Of a stretch of 64,000 nt of DNA, positions 33,800-43,849 are shown in pieces. This stretch comes from Roseicyclus persicicus. Its GTDB lineage: Bacteria; Pseudomonadota; Alphaproteobacteria; Rhodobacterales; Rhodobacteraceae. The translations under genes were made by a program, and so were the position numbers. How positions within the stretch are numbered: position 1 is the first letter of the stretch; each line of letters starts with the position of its first letter. The notes beneath the pieces are model-generated. The model was not told where the DNA came from and searched no databases. It saw only the letters and a program-made list of their open reading frames with translations. The DNA lies in NCBI RefSeq assembly GCF_012395815.1, contig NZ_JAAZQQ010000007.1, positions 1-64,000 of the forward strand. The letters are read 5' to 3'.

Positions 33800-34624
33800 A
33801 TGGCGAAGCTGCAACGGAAACTGGCCGGGCTCGACCCGGTCTGGACGCGCATCCTGGACGAGGCCGAGCAGGCGGTGCGCGACGAGCCGCTGCTGGGGGG
33901 CCTGATCCACGGCTGCATCCTGCACCACGACACGCTGGAGCGCGCGCTGGCCTACCGGATGGCGCAGAAGCTGGCCTCGGGCGAGATGTCGGAGCAGCTG
34001 CTGCGCGAGATCGCGGACGAGGCCTATGCCGCAGACCCCAGCCTGGGCGTGGCCGCGCGCGCCGACATCATGGCCGTCTACGACCGCGACCCGGCCTGCC
34101 ATCGCTACATCCAGCCGCTGTTGTTCTTCAAGGGGTTCCAGGCCGTGCAGGCCTATCGCGTCGGCCATTGGCTGTGGACGCAGGGGCGCACCGATTTCGC
34201 CTATTTCATCCAGATGCGGGTGTCCGAGGTCTTTGGCGTCGACATCCACCCGGCCGCCCGGATCGGCAAGGGCCTGATGATCGACCACGCCCATTCCATC
34301 GTCGTCGGCGAGACGGCGGTGGTGGGGGACAACGTGTCGATGCTGCATTCGGTGACGCTGGGCGGCACCGGCAAGGAGACCGAGGATCGCCATCCCAAGA
34401 TCGGCGACGGCGTGCTGATCGGGGCAGGGGCCAAGGTGCTGGGCAACATCCGCATCGGCAACTGCTCGCGCATCGCGGCGGGCTCGGTGGTGCTCGAGGA
34501 AGTGCCGCCCTGCAAGACGGTGGCCGGCGTGCCCGCCCGCATCGTGGGCGAGGCCGGCTGCGACCAGCCCGCGATGAACATGGACCACCTGCTGCCGAGC
34601 GGGGGCAGCACCGGCCGCGGGTGA
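33800..34624 (+). CDS. cysE: Serine O-acetyltransferase
   Basis: Forms O-acetylserine from serine and acetyl-CoA for cysteine synthesis. The 274-residue product has the N-terminal helical domain (WTRILDEAEQAVRDEPLLGGLIHGCILHHDTLERALAYRMA) and the left-handed beta-helix HPAARIGKGLMIDHAHSIVVGETAVVGDNVSMLHSVTLGGTGKE, ending with IAAGSVVLEEVPPCKTVAGVPARIVG. It starts 85 bases after the GTA cluster with GGAGGGCGCTGGC before ATG, and converges with the next gene 13 bases away. Confidence 0.95.
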   Translation: MAKLQRKLAGLDPVWTRILDEAEQAVRDEPLLGGLIHGCILHHDTLERALAYRMAQKLASGEMSEQLLREIADEAYAADPSLGVAARADIMAVYDRDPACHRYIQPLLFFKGFQAVQAYRVGHWLWTQGRTDFAYFIQMRVSEVFGVDIHPAARIGKGLMIDHAHSIVVGETAVVGDNVSMLHSVTLGGTGKETEDRHPKIGDGVLIGAGAKVLGNIRIGNCSRIAAGSVVLEEVPPCKTVAGVPARIVGEAGCDQPAMNMDHLLPSGGSTGRG

Positions 34625-34637
34625 CGCGCGCCCGGTC

Positions 34638-35555
34638 CTAGCCCAGCCAGCCGTGGCGCCTGAGGGTGGCCTCGATCCGGTCCTCGGTCTCGGGGACGGC
34701 GGCGTTGATCGACTGGTCGTGCAGGATCCACCACAGGTAGGCGTCGACGTCGGGGGCGAGGTCCGGGGCACGGGCCAGCGCCTCCTCGGCACCGAGATCC
34801 AGCACGTTGGCCGCGATGTGGTGCAGGTCGCTGCGGGCGAACAGCACCACGGGCTTGCGGTGCAGGTAGGCCGACAGGGCCACGCCCGAGTTCTGCGTCG
34901 CCACATAGTCGCAGACCTGCAGCAGCGCCGCCATCGGGCGGTCGACCAGCGACAGGCGCGGGTGCCGGTCGGCGAGCGCCGACAGCGCCGCGCGCTCGGG
35001 GCGGGTGTAGGTCTCGGCCGGGTGCAGCGTGGCGTGGACGGCCCGGGTGGTGTCGCAGCGCAGGATGGTCTCCAGCATCTCGACCGGGCTCATCGACTGG
35101 AACGACCGGTGCTCCAGCAGGCGGCCCTGCAGCGGGACGTAGACGATGCCGTCGCGCCGGGCGCGGTCCGCCTCGGGCCCGAACAGCCGGTCCCGGATGC
35201 GCCGGGCGAAGCGCCGGGCCTGTGGCTGCGGGGCGGCGGCCGGATCGAAGCGCGCGGCGGCCACGGGCCAGGTCCAGCGCTCGGCGCTGCGCTCGATCTT
35301 CCAGAACGGGTAGATGTAGTTCTTGCGGATGGTGAGGCCGCGGTCGGTGAGCGGCGGCTCCATCAGGTAGATCGCGCGGCCCGGCCGCGACGCCGAGGCC
35401 AGGCGCTCGGCCGGGGTCTGCACGTGGTAGTGCGGGGTCAGGCCGTGGCGCTGCAGCACCGCGGCCAGCCGGCGCAGGAACAGGTGTTCGCCGCGCTCGG
35501 CCATGTCGGTGAGCACGGGGTCGAGATAGAGGCGAACGTCCGTCTCCGCCGCCAT
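34638..35555 (-). CDS. Capsule-polysaccharide-transferase-like protein (KpsC/KpsS-type)
   Basis: A 305-residue protein without a signal peptide. Its second half resembles the glycosyltransferase region of capsular Kdo transferases: VYVPLQGRLLEHRSF, TRAVHATLHPAETYTRPERAALSALADRHPRLSL, then VCDYVATQNSGVALSAYLHRKPVVLFARSDLHHIA, i.e. the HPxE and D-x-V-x-x-x-x-S motifs. This assignment rests on motif pattern only. It lies 11 bases downstream of typA on the same strand and could be transcribed with it. Confidence 0.5.
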   Translation of the reverse strand: MAAETDVRLYLDPVLTDMAERGEHLFLRRLAAVLQRHGLTPHYHVQTPAERLASASRPGRAIYLMEPPLTDRGLTIRKNYIYPFWKIERSAERWTWPVAAARFDPAAAPQPQARRFARRIRDRLFGPEADRARRDGIVYVPLQGRLLEHRSFQSMSPVEMLETILRCDTTRAVHATLHPAETYTRPERAALSALADRHPRLSLVDRPMAALLQVCDYVATQNSGVALSAYLHRKPVVLFARSDLHHIAANVLDLGAEEALARAPDLAPDVDAYLWWILHDQSINAAVPETEDRIEATLRRHGWLG

Positions 35556-35566
35556 CCTTGCCCCGG

Positions 35567-37387
35567 TCAGGCCGAGGCGCGCGACTGCCGCTTGCGCTCG
35601 TGCGGGTCGAGGAAGCGCTTGCGCAGGCGGATCGCGTTGGGCGTGACCTCGACCAGCTCGTCGTCGTCGATGTAGGCGATGGCCTGTTCCAGCGTCATCG
35701 TGATCGGCGTGGTCAGGCGCACCGCCTCGTCCGAGCCCGACGCGCGGATGTTGGTCAGCTTCTTGCCCTTCAGCGGGTTCACCTCGAGGTCGTTGTCGCG
35801 GCTGTGCTCGCCGATGATCATGCCCTCGTAGACATCCTCCTGCGCGCCGATGAACATGCGGCCGCGGTCCTCGAGGTTGAACAGCGCGTAGGCGACCGAG
35901 GTGCCGTTCTCCATCGAGATCAGGACGCCGGCGCGCCGGCCCGGGATCGGGCCCTTGTGCGGCGCCCAGCTGTGGAACACGCGGTTCAGCACGCCGGTGC
36001 CGCGCGTGTCGGTCATGAATTCCCCGTGATAGCCGATCAGCCCGCGGGCCGGCACCAGCGCCACGATGCGCGTCTTGCCCGTTCCGGCGGGCTTCATTTC
36101 CACCAGCTCGCCCCGGCGTGGGCCCGTGACCTTCTCGATGACCGGGCCGGTGAACTCGTCGTCCACGTCGATCGTCACCTCCTCGATCGGCTCCAGCGTC
36201 TGGCCGTTTTCCTCACGCAGGAGCACCCGAGGCCGCGAGATCGACAGCTCGAAGCCCTCGCGGCGCATGTTCTCGATCAGCACGCCCATCTGCAACTCGC
36301 CGCGGCCCGCGACCTCGAAGGCCTCGCCGCCGGGGGTGTCGGTGACGCGGATGGCGACGTTGGATTCCGCCTCCTTCATCAGCCGGTCCCGGATGACGCG
36401 GGACTGGACCTTCTTGCCGTCGCGGCCGGCGAGCGGGCTGTCGTTGATGCCGAAGGTGACCGAGATCGTCGGCGGGTCGATCGGCTGGGCGGGCAGGGCG
36501 GTGTCGACCGACAGGTCGCACAGCGTGTCGGCCACGGTGGCCTTGGACATGCCGGCCAGCGTCACGATATCGCCCGCGACGGCCTCGTCGATCTGTTGCT
36601 GGCTGAGCCCGCGGAAGGCGAGGATCTTGGTGACGCGGAACTGTTCCAGGCGCTCGCCGGTGCGGCTGAGGGCCTTGATCGTCTCGCCCACGGTCAGGCG
36701 GCCGGATTCGACCCGGCCGGTCAGGATGCGGCCGATGAAGGGGTCGGCGCCCAGCGTGGTGGCCAGCATCCGGAACGGCTCGGCCTCGCGCGCGATCTGC
36801 GCCGGCGGCGGCACGTGGCGCACCACGAGATCGAACAGCGCGCCCAGGTCCTTGCGGGGGCCGTCGAGCGTCTCGTCGGCCCAGCCGGCGCGGCCCGAGG
36901 CGTAGAGATGCGGGAAATCGAGCTGCCCCTCGTCGGCGTCGAGCGCGGCGAACAGGTCGAACACCTCGTTCAGCGCGCGGTCGGGCTCGGCGTCGGGCTT
37001 GTCGACCTTGTTCAGCACCACGATCGGCCGCAGCCCCAGCGCCAGCGCCTTGGAGGTGACGAACTTGGTCTGCGGCATCGGCCCCTCGGCCGCGTCCACC
37101 AGCAGCACCACCCCGTCCACCATCGACAGGATGCGCTCCACCTCGCCGCCGAAATCGGCGTGGCCGGGGGTGTCGACGATGTTGATGCGGATCCCCTTCC
37201 ACTCCACGCTGGTCGCCTTGGCGAGAATGGTGATCCCGCGCTCGCGCTCGAGGTCGTTGCTGTCCATCGCGCGCTCGGCCACGGCCTGGTTCTCGCGGAA
37301 GGCGCCGGACTGCTTGAGGAGGTTGTCGACCAGCGTCGTCTTGCCGTGGTCGACATGCGCGATGATCGCGATGTTGCGGAGGTCCAT
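35567..37387 (-). CDS. typA: Ribosome-associated GTPase TypA/BipA
   Basis: Translational GTPase involved in ribosome assembly and stress or cold adaptation. The 606-residue product has G1 AHVDHGKT (10-17), switch region [15 protein letters not shown]3 [17 protein letters not shown]4 [11 protein letters not shown] and the BipA C-terminal region [19 protein letters not shown] near the end. Length is typical. Start ATG 37387 has TCAAGGGCCCCCC upstream. A palindrome array lies between it and irr. Confidence 0.95.
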   Translation of the reverse strand: MDLRNIAIIAHVDHGKTTLVDNLLKQSGAFRENQAVAERAMDSNDLERERGITILAKATSVEWKGIRINIVDTPGHADFGGEVERILSMVDGVVLLVDAAEGPMPQTKFVTSKALALGLRPIVVLNKVDKPDAEPDRALNEVFDLFAALDADEGQLDFPHLYASGRAGWADETLDGPRKDLGALFDLVVRHVPPPAQIAREAEPFRMLATTLGADPFIGRILTGRVESGRLTVGETIKALSRTGERLEQFRVTKILAFRGLSQQQIDEAVAGDIVTLAGMSKATVADTLCDLSVDTALPAQPIDPPTISVTFGINDSPLAGRDGKKVQSRVIRDRLMKEAESNVAIRVTDTPGGEAFEVAGRGELQMGVLIENMRREGFELSISRPRVLLREENGQTLEPIEEVTIDVDDEFTGPVIEKVTGPRRGELVEMKPAGTGKTRIVALVPARGLIGYHGEFMTDTRGTGVLNRVFHSWAPHKGPIPGRRAGVLISMENGTSVAYALFNLEDRGRMFIGAQEDVYEGMIIGEHSRDNDLEVNPLKGKKLTNIRASGSDEAVRLTTPITMTLEQAIAYIDDDELVEVTPNAIRLRKRFLDPHERKRQSRASA

Positions 37388-37444
37388 GGGGGGCCCTTGA
37401 GGAAATCGGTGGGATTGCCGGAGCCCCTACAGGGTCGGACCCGG

Positions 37445-37549
37445 TTTGGCTAGGGCCAAAGCAAACTCTTGCAAGAGTTTGCCCAAAGCCATGCAAGGCT
37501 TTGCGCCCGTCCTTGCAAGGACGGGGCAAGGGTCTTGCAAGACCCTTGC
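37445..37549. repeat. Array of CTTGCAAG-centred palindromes between irr and typA
   Basis: Consecutive palindromes fill the irr-typA gap: TTTGGC/GCCAAA hairpin (37445-37460), 37461-37482 (22 bp perfect, arm GCAAACTCTTG), 37484-37503 (20 bp, arm CAAAGCCATG, one mismatch), 37506-37525 (20 bp perfect, arm CCCGTCCTTG) and 37526-37549 (24 bp perfect, arm GCAAGGGTCTTG). All the long ones share a TGCA centre, mostly CTTGCAAG, while the outer arms differ. The array follows the irr stop directly (minus strand). A second array of the same type is at 57267-57356. Confidence 0.88.
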
Positions 37550-37553
37550 GCGG

Positions 37554-37973
37554 TCAGGTCTTGCGGCGCAGGCGTATCACCACGTCCAGCTTGGCGATCT
37601 CGTAGCCCTCGGGCACGTCGGGCAGCGAGCGGATCTCCAGCTCGGTCGCCGGCGCGTCGGTCAGGGTGCCGCTGTCCTCGAAGTGGAAATGCGGGTGGTC
37701 GTCCATCCGCGTGTCGAAGTAGCTGCGCGAGCCGTCGACCGTGACCTCCTGCATCAGCCCCGCGTCGCAGAACGCCTTGAGCGTGTTGTAGACGGTGGCC
37801 AGCGAAACCTTGTCGCCCGTCGACAGGACCGCGTCGTGCAGCCCCTCGGCCGTGACGTGCCGGTTTTCCCCGTCGCCCACCAGCAGCGAGGCCAGCGCAA
37901 GGCGCTGCCGCGTCGGCCTCAGGTCGGCCTTGGCGAGCCAGCGTTTTCCGCGTTCGAGGGCTTCGGGGGTCAT
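37554..37973 (-). CDS. irr: Fur-family iron response regulator Irr
   Basis: A 139-residue Fur-fold repressor. The winged helix has LRPTRQRLALASLLVGDG and VSLATVYNTLKAFCDAGLMQEV; the Irr-type histidine cluster is DDHPHFHFED. Fur proper has additional Cys zinc sites that are absent here. In Alphaproteobacteria Irr senses haem/iron status. It is divergent from fabA, a neighbourhood common in Rhodobacteraceae, and is followed by the palindrome array. Confidence 0.88.
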   Translation of the reverse strand: MTPEALERGKRWLAKADLRPTRQRLALASLLVGDGENRHVTAEGLHDAVLSTGDKVSLATVYNTLKAFCDAGLMQEVTVDGSRSYFDTRMDDHPHFHFEDSGTLTDAPATELEIRSLPDVPEGYEIAKLDVVIRLRRKT

Positions 37974-38004
37974 GGCGTCGGGTCTTTCTCGGGCTTGACA
38001 GCAG

Positions 38005-38034
38005 TATATAGGGGGCTTTCCGCCCCGGTTTCAA
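38005..38034 (-). promoter_or_regulatory. Candidate irr promoter
   Basis: On the minus strand TTGAAA (38034-38029) and TATATA (38010-38005) are separated by 18 bases, 31 bases upstream of the irr ATG. The spacer contains GGGGC-GGAAA-GCCCC, a small inverted repeat that could be an operator. Confidence 0.5.
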
Positions 38035-38060
38035 TCGCAAAGCGCCCCGCGGCCCCGCCC

Positions 38061-38090
38061 TTGCGCCCTCGCAAGCCCCGGTGCTAGACC
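38061..38090 (+). promoter_or_regulatory. Candidate fabA promoter
   Basis: TTGCGC (38061-38066) and TAGACC (38085-38090) with an 18-base spacer lie 43 bases upstream of the fabA ATG in the irr-fabA divergent region. Match to consensus is moderate. Confidence 0.35.
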
Positions 38091-38132
38091 GGACGGACGG
38101 GGCAGGACCGACCACAACATCTGCGGGGGGAC

Positions 38133-38642
38133 ATGGCAGACTATCCGACATCCTTCGATCGGGAGGCGCTGCTCGCCTGCGCCCGCGGCGAGCTCTTCGG
38201 GCCCGGCAACGCGCAGCTGCCCGAGCCGCCGATGCTGATGATGGACCGGATCACCGAGATCTCGGGCGACGGCGGCCTGCACGGCAAGGGCCATGTCGTG
38301 GCCGAGTTCGACATCACCCCCGACCTGTGGTTCTTCTCCTGCCATTTCCCCGGCAACCCGATCATGCCGGGCTGCCTCGGGCTCGACGGGCTGTGGCAGC
38401 TCACCGGCTTCAACCTCGGCTGGCGCGGCTGGACCGGGCGCGGCTATGCCCTCGGCGTGGGCGAGGTGAAGCTGACGGGCATGGTCCGGCCGGACCGCAA
38501 GATGCTGACCTACAAGGTGGATTTCACCAAGGCCATCCAGACCCGCCGCCTGACCATGGGCGTCGCCGACGGCACCGTCGAGGCCGACGGCGAGGTGATC
38601 TACCAGGTCCGCGACATGAAGGTGGCGCTCAGCGAGAGCTGA
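38133..38642 (+). CDS. fabA: 3-hydroxydecanoyl-ACP dehydratase/isomerase
   Basis: Dehydrates 3-hydroxyacyl-ACP and isomerises trans-2 to cis-3-decenoyl-ACP, the branch point to unsaturated fatty acids. The 169-residue hot-dog protein has the active-site histidine in [25 protein letters not shown] (His71) with the acidic residue in LGLDG. Start ATG 38133 after GCGGGGGGAC. It heads fabA-fabB-fabI, divergent from irr. Confidence 0.96.
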   Translation: MADYPTSFDREALLACARGELFGPGNAQLPEPPMLMMDRITEISGDGGLHGKGHVVAEFDITPDLWFFSCHFPGNPIMPGCLGLDGLWQLTGFNLGWRGWTGRGYALGVGEVKLTGMVRPDRKMLTYKVDFTKAIQTRRLTMGVADGTVEADGEVIYQVRDMKVALSES

Positions 38643-38768
38643 GGGCCGCGCCGCGCCCGCCGCCTCGCCGCGGGGCCGAACCGCCTTGCCCCATCCCCCT
38701 TGCTATCCTAAACAACCCCGAGGACGGAGGGAGCACACCATGCGCCGCGACAGACCGGAGGTTTGCGG

Positions 38769-39998
<1,230 letters not shown>

Positions 39999-40005
39999 GA
40001 CGGAC

Positions 40006-40794
40006 ATGGCGAACTTGATGACGGGCAAGCGCGGCTTGATCATGGGGGTCGCGAACGACCGTTCCATCGCCTGGGGCATCGCGCGCGCCCTGCACGCCGA
40101 GGGCGCGGAGCTGGCCTTTTCCTACCAGGGCGAGGCCTTCGGCAAGCGGGTCGAGCCGCTGGCCGCCTCGGTCGGCTCCGACCTCATGATCGACGTCGAC
40201 GTCACGGACGACGCCAGCCTCGACGCCGGTTTCGCGGTGCTCAAGGACCGCTGGGGCAGCCTCGACTTCGTGGTCCACGCCATCGCCTTTTCCGACAAGA
40301 ACGAACTGACCGGCCGCTTCATCAACACCTCGCGCGAGAACTTCCGCAACTCGCTGACGATCTCCTGCTACTCCTTCATCGACGTCGCCCGCCGCGCGGC
40401 CGAGCTGATGCCGCAGGGCGGCAGCCTCGTGACCCTCACCTACCAGGGCTCGAACCGGGTCACGCCGTTCTACAACGTGATGGGCGTCGCCAAGGCGGCG
40501 CTGGAATCCTCGGTCCGCTACCTCGCCAACGACCTCGGCCCGCAACAGATCCGCGTCAACGCGATCAGCCCCGGGCCGATGAAGACGCTGGCCGGCGCGG
40601 CCATCGGCGGCGCGCGCAAGACCTTCAAGACCACCGAGGCCAACGCCCCCCTGCGCGCCAACGCCACGCTCGAGGCGATCGGCGGCACCGCGGTCTACCT
40701 GTGCTCGGACTACGGCGCCTGCACCACGGGCGAGATCGTGATTGTCGACGGCGGCTACCACGTGCTGGGGATGCTGCAGCCCGAGAACCTGTGA
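40006..40794 (+). CDS. fabI: Enoyl-ACP reductase (NADH)
   Basis: Last reduction of each elongation cycle. A 262-residue short-chain dehydrogenase with the FabI start LMTGKRGLIMGVANDRSIAWGIARALHAEGAELAFSYQ and the Y-x6-K catalytic pair in TPFYNVMGVAKAALE, a YNVMGVAK signature specific to FabI. Start ATG 40006 by homology. A sulfotransferase gene starts at a GTG inside its stop codon (GTGA). Confidence 0.96.
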   Translation: MANLMTGKRGLIMGVANDRSIAWGIARALHAEGAELAFSYQGEAFGKRVEPLAASVGSDLMIDVDVTDDASLDAGFAVLKDRWGSLDFVVHAIAFSDKNELTGRFINTSRENFRNSLTISCYSFIDVARRAAELMPQGGSLVTLTYQGSNRVTPFYNVMGVAKAALESSVRYLANDLGPQQIRVNAISPGPMKTLAGAAIGGARKTFKTTEANAPLRANATLEAIGGTAVYLCSDYGACTTGEIVIVDGGYHVLGMLQPENL

Positions 40795-41642
40795 CGGGGG
40801 CCGGGGGGCCGCGCACCCTCGTCGTCCTGTCCTTCAACCGGTCGGGCAGCAACTACCTCTCGGACCTGCTCGCGGCGCTGCCCTTCGTCGCCAGCCAGAC
40901 CGAGGTGTTCAACCCCCGGGCGGTGCAGGTCCATTCCTTCCAGGACGGCGAGGCCAGCGTGCGCGCGCGTCTGCACCGCGTTGCGGCACAGCTCGGCGTC
41001 GACCTGCCCGACCCGGCCGCCGACCTGCGCAGCCTGATGACGCATCCGCCCCTCGTCGCCCGCGTCCGTGCCGAGCCTTTGGCCGCCATCGCCTGCCTCG
41101 CCGCGTACAACGCGCGCCCGCTCTCGGCGCTCAAGATCTTTCCCCACCACCTGCCTGTCGCCGCCGTCGACCGCCTGCTGGGCGATCCGCGAATCCTTCC
41201 CTGCGCACTCCTGCGCAACCCGCTCGACACCTTCATCTCGATGGAGAAACGCCGCCTGTCCGGGGCCTTCCGGGGCGTCGACACCACCGCGCTGCGGCCC
41301 GTGCTGTCGCCCCGCAGGTATCGCCGGTTCCTCCGGGGGCGGGTGCCATGGCTCGACCTGATGCGCCGCCACCGGCACCGGCTGCACCTCGCCCTGTCCT
41401 ACGAGGCGCTGGTGGCGCTGCCCGATGATGCCGCCCGCGCCACGGCGCTGCGCCGGCACCTTGGGGATTTCGACCAGGGCGCGCCGCTCCTCCCGATCCG
41501 TCCCGCCCCGCCGCAGGACCGCGCCGGCACATGGTCGGACAAGATCGCCAACGCCGGTGACTTCGCCCGGGGCTGCGCCGACCTGGGCCTCGTGCCCGGC
41601 GCCGACCTCGCACCCTGGCCCGAGCCCCTCACAGCGCTCTGA
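40791..41642 (+). CDS. Sulfotransferase-family protein coupled to fabI
   Basis: A 283-residue protein starting at GTG 40791, overlapping the fabI stop. The PAPS-binding loop is LSFNRSGSNYLSDLLAALPF (5'-phosphosulfate) and the 3'-phosphate motif is LLRNPLDTFISMEKRRLSGAF, with LKIFPHH and SYEALVALPDD typical of Sulfotransfer families (LPS/glycan sulfation). No signal peptide. Acceptor unknown; surface polysaccharide or lipid is plausible. The coupling to fatty-acid synthesis is unexpected. Confidence 0.78.
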   Translation: MTGAGGPRTLVVLSFNRSGSNYLSDLLAALPFVASQTEVFNPRAVQVHSFQDGEASVRARLHRVAAQLGVDLPDPAADLRSLMTHPPLVARVRAEPLAAIACLAAYNARPLSALKIFPHHLPVAAVDRLLGDPRILPCALLRNPLDTFISMEKRRLSGAFRGVDTTALRPVLSPRRYRRFLRGRVPWLDLMRRHRHRLHLALSYEALVALPDDAARATALRRHLGDFDQGAPLLPIRPAPPQDRAGTWSDKIANAGDFARGCADLGLVPGADLAPWPEPLTAL

Positions 41643-41704
41643 GGCGGCGCGCGCGGCCCCCCTTGCCGGCCCGTCCGCGCCCCCGGGGCGGCCCGCACCC
41701 CGAA

Positions 41705-41739
41705 GAAGAACGCGGCCGCCCCGGGGTGGGGCGGCCGCG
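41705..41739 (-). terminator. Terminator between convergent sulfotransferase and sugar dehydrogenase genes
   Basis: CGCGGCCGCCCC (41711-41722) pairs perfectly with GGGGCGGCCGCG (41728-41739) around a 5-base loop. On the minus strand it is followed by TTCTTCTTC, so it most likely terminates the dehydrogenase transcript, though it could work in both directions. Confidence 0.65.
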
Positions 41740-41774
41740 CCTGTGGTGTCATGCCGCCCGACCGGCGGACGGGC

Positions 41775-43046
41775 TCAGTTCGGGATGATCCGGTAGATCT
41801 CGCCCTCGTCCATCGCGGCATAGAGGTTGCCGTCCGGCCCCAGCACGACCGACCGGAAGCGCCCCGGCTCCATCGGCAGCGGCATGGAGATCACCTCGGC
41901 CGACATCCCGTCATCCGCGATGTTCAGAAGGTCGATCCGCTGGCCCACGGGCGTGCCGCCGAAGCCGATGCCCATGATCCCCACGGCCATCATGCCGTTC
42001 CAGTCGCCCCACTGGTCGCCCACCAGGAAGGCGGCCGAGCCCGTGCCCTGCGACAGCCCGTCGTTGACCCAGGCGGGCGGCATCGCGTCGGGGTAGGTGG
42101 CGGTGTCGGTCATCGGCATGAAGGCCGCGCGCTCCGCCGGGTCCATGCCCTCCATCTGGTTCGGCGAATAGCCGCAGTAGTTGTCCGGGCAATCGCCCCG
42201 GCCCGCCATGTTCGGGCGCGGATCCCAGCCGCCGTTGCCGCCGGGCCGAAGCACCGTCACCTCGTCGGAATGCCACGGCCCGTGCTCGGCGATCACCACC
42301 GCGCCGGTGTCGGGGTCGAAGGCGATGCCCTGCACGTTGCGGTGGCCATAGGTGAAGATGCGCGGGTCGAAGCCCTCGGGGGCGCCGTTGTCCGGGGCGG
42401 GGTTGCCGTCGCCGTCGATGCGCAGCACCTTGCCGGCCAGCCGCACCGGCGACTGCGGGCCGTCACCGCTGTGGATGTCGCCGGTGGTGACGTAGAGATA
42501 GCCGTCGTGGAACCGGATCCGGCCGCCGTTGTGCGCGCCCGGCCCGCCGAAGGGGTGATCCGAGGCCGCCGGCTTGTAGGGGATGTCGTCCACGATATCG
42601 ACCCGGTCCGAGACCGAGGCGAAGTCATCGGCGACCCGCAGCCGCAGGACATGGTTGGATTGCGCGCCGGTGGCGGTCGAGGCCGAGTAGACGTAGATCA
42701 GCCGGTTCGACGCGAAGTCGGGGTCCACGGCCACGCCCAGCATCCCGGCCTGCCCCTCGCAGAACAGGTCGTCGGCGGTGGTGGCGTAGCCCTCGGACCC
42801 GGTCATGCCCAGCAGGCGCATGACGTCGCCCGAGGGCATCCGCACCGACAGCCCGTGGCATTTCTCGGTGAAGAACATCGTCCCGTCCTCGAGGAACGCC
42901 ATGTCCCACGGCCCGTTCAGCTCGGACATCACGGTCTCGTAGGTCAGGCTGGGCGCGTTGGCCTGGGCCGCCGTCCCGTGGATGGCGACCAGGGCGGTCG
43001 ATGCAAGGGCTGCGCAGAGCATCAGCCCGGTCTTTGCAGGTTTCAT
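41775..43046 (-). CDS. PQQ-dependent sugar dehydrogenase-like protein (GSDH family)
   Basis: A 423-residue secreted beta-propeller with a signal peptide (to about residue 29). Landmarks are ELNGPWDMAFLEDGTMFFTEK, CEGQAGMLGVAVDPDFASNRLIYVYSAS, GGPGAHNGGRIRFHDGYLYVTTGD, LAGKVLRIDGDGNP, FTYGHRNVQGIAFDPDTGAVVIAEHGPWHSDEV. It is more divergent than the copy at 8.8-10 kb and contains four extra cysteines. The RBS GGGAGGAAGACG lies directly after a hairpin and T-run at the end of the intergenic region. With the upstream small cytochrome c it may form an oxidation-electron transfer pair. Confidence 0.85.
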   Translation of the reverse strand: MKPAKTGLMLCAALASTALVAIHGTAAQANAPSLTYETVMSELNGPWDMAFLEDGTMFFTEKCHGLSVRMPSGDVMRLLGMTGSEGYATTADDLFCEGQAGMLGVAVDPDFASNRLIYVYSASTATGAQSNHVLRLRVADDFASVSDRVDIVDDIPYKPAASDHPFGGPGAHNGGRIRFHDGYLYVTTGDIHSGDGPQSPVRLAGKVLRIDGDGNPAPDNGAPEGFDPRIFTYGHRNVQGIAFDPDTGAVVIAEHGPWHSDEVTVLRPGGNGGWDPRPNMAGRGDCPDNYCGYSPNQMEGMDPAERAAFMPMTDTATYPDAMPPAWVNDGLSQGTGSAAFLVGDQWGDWNGMMAVGIMGIGFGGTPVGQRIDLLNIADDGMSAEVISMPLPMEPGRFRSVVLGPDGNLYAAMDEGEIYRIIPN

Positions 43047-43059
43047 CGTCTTCCTCCCG

Positions 43060-43085
43060 AAAAAACGGCACCCTCCCCGGTGCCG
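43060..43085 (-). terminator. Rho-independent terminator/attenuator between cytochrome c and dehydrogenase
   Basis: On the minus strand CGGCACC (43085-43079) pairs with GGTGCCG (43072-43066), followed by TTTTTT (43065-43060) and then at once by the ribosome-binding site of the dehydrogenase. It either ends the cytochrome transcript or attenuates read-through into the dehydrogenase. A second inverted repeat GTGCACC-CCGT-GGTGCAC lies just upstream (43100-43117). Confidence 0.75.
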
Positions 43086-43239
43086 CGCCGTGCGGATGCG
43101 TGCACCCCGTGGTGCACCCCTTCCGCGGGCGCCTGGCCCGAGGCCGTCCGCACGAGCCGGCCTCGTCCCGTCCTGCGCCCGCGGATCCCGACGGGCGGGC
43201 GGCCGCGAAGGGCCCGCCGCCCGGTTCTCCCGCCGCCGG

Positions 43240-43566
43240 CTAGCGGAACGTCGTGGAGATGAACTCCGACAGCGCCGCGATCTCGGCGTCGGTCAGATCA
43301 CGCGCATTGGGGATCATCAGCCCCGAGTTGGGCCCGATCCGCTCGCCCGAGCGGTAGATCTCCAGCTTTTCGGTGATGTAGTCCGCCGTCCGGTTCTGCA
43401 GCGACGGGTAGACCGAGACGCCCCGGCCCGTCCGTCCGTGGCAGGCCGAGCAGGACGCGGCGTAAAGCTCGGCGGCGGCGACGGGTGCGGCGGTGTCGGC
43501 GATGGCGGCCGGCGGTCCCGCCAGCATGGCCGCGCAGACGGCGGCCAGCACACGAGATGATGTCAT
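43240..43566 (-). CDS. Small monohaem c-type cytochrome
   Basis: A 108-residue periplasmic protein with a signal peptide (MTSSRVLAAVCAAMLAGPPAAIA), one haem-attachment motif CSACH (about residues 39-43) and a distal Met in NSGLMIPNARDLTDAEIAALSEF, the class I cytochrome pattern. The ATG at 43566 follows GGGAGGATCC. By position it could accept electrons from the PQQ dehydrogenase encoded downstream. Confidence 0.87.
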   Translation of the reverse strand: MTSSRVLAAVCAAMLAGPPAAIADTAAPVAAAELYAASCSACHGRTGRGVSVYPSLQNRTADYITEKLEIYRSGERIGPNSGLMIPNARDLTDAEIAALSEFISTTFR

Positions 43567-43849
43567 GGATCCTCCCTTCCATGTCGTCACGGTCCGTGGC
43601 GGCGGGGCCGTCCGGGGCGCGTGGCCCGGGGCCGGCGCGTCCGCGTCAGACCGTCGCAGGGGGAGGTAAATGCGCCGATGGCGCCGTCAATGATGCCTGA
43701 CCTTGTCAGCAATGGCGCCGGTCACGCCGGCCGCCCGGCACCCGCCGGCGGCCGATCTAGGCCCGGCCCGCGGGCCGCATTGCGCGTCGCGCGCGCGCGC
43801 CCCGCGATGCGGGAGGGGGGCCCGGTCCTGCCGGGCCCCGCGGTCGCGC
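43567..43849. other. Intergenic region between cytochrome c and slyD-type gene
   Basis: This 283-base gap has no convincing ORF. It holds the hairpin GGGGCCCGG-TCCTG-CCGGGCCCC (43817-43839), which is close to the 3' end of the isomerase gene and may be its terminator, though no T-run follows on the minus strand. The promoter of the cytochrome gene should also be here but is not recognisable. Confidence 0.4.

Noticed and set aside
37995-38010. TTGACA followed by TATATA as a rightward fabA promoter
   Set aside because: Only 4 bases separate the two hexamers on the plus strand, too close for a sigma-70 promoter; the TATATA fits better as the leftward irr -10.
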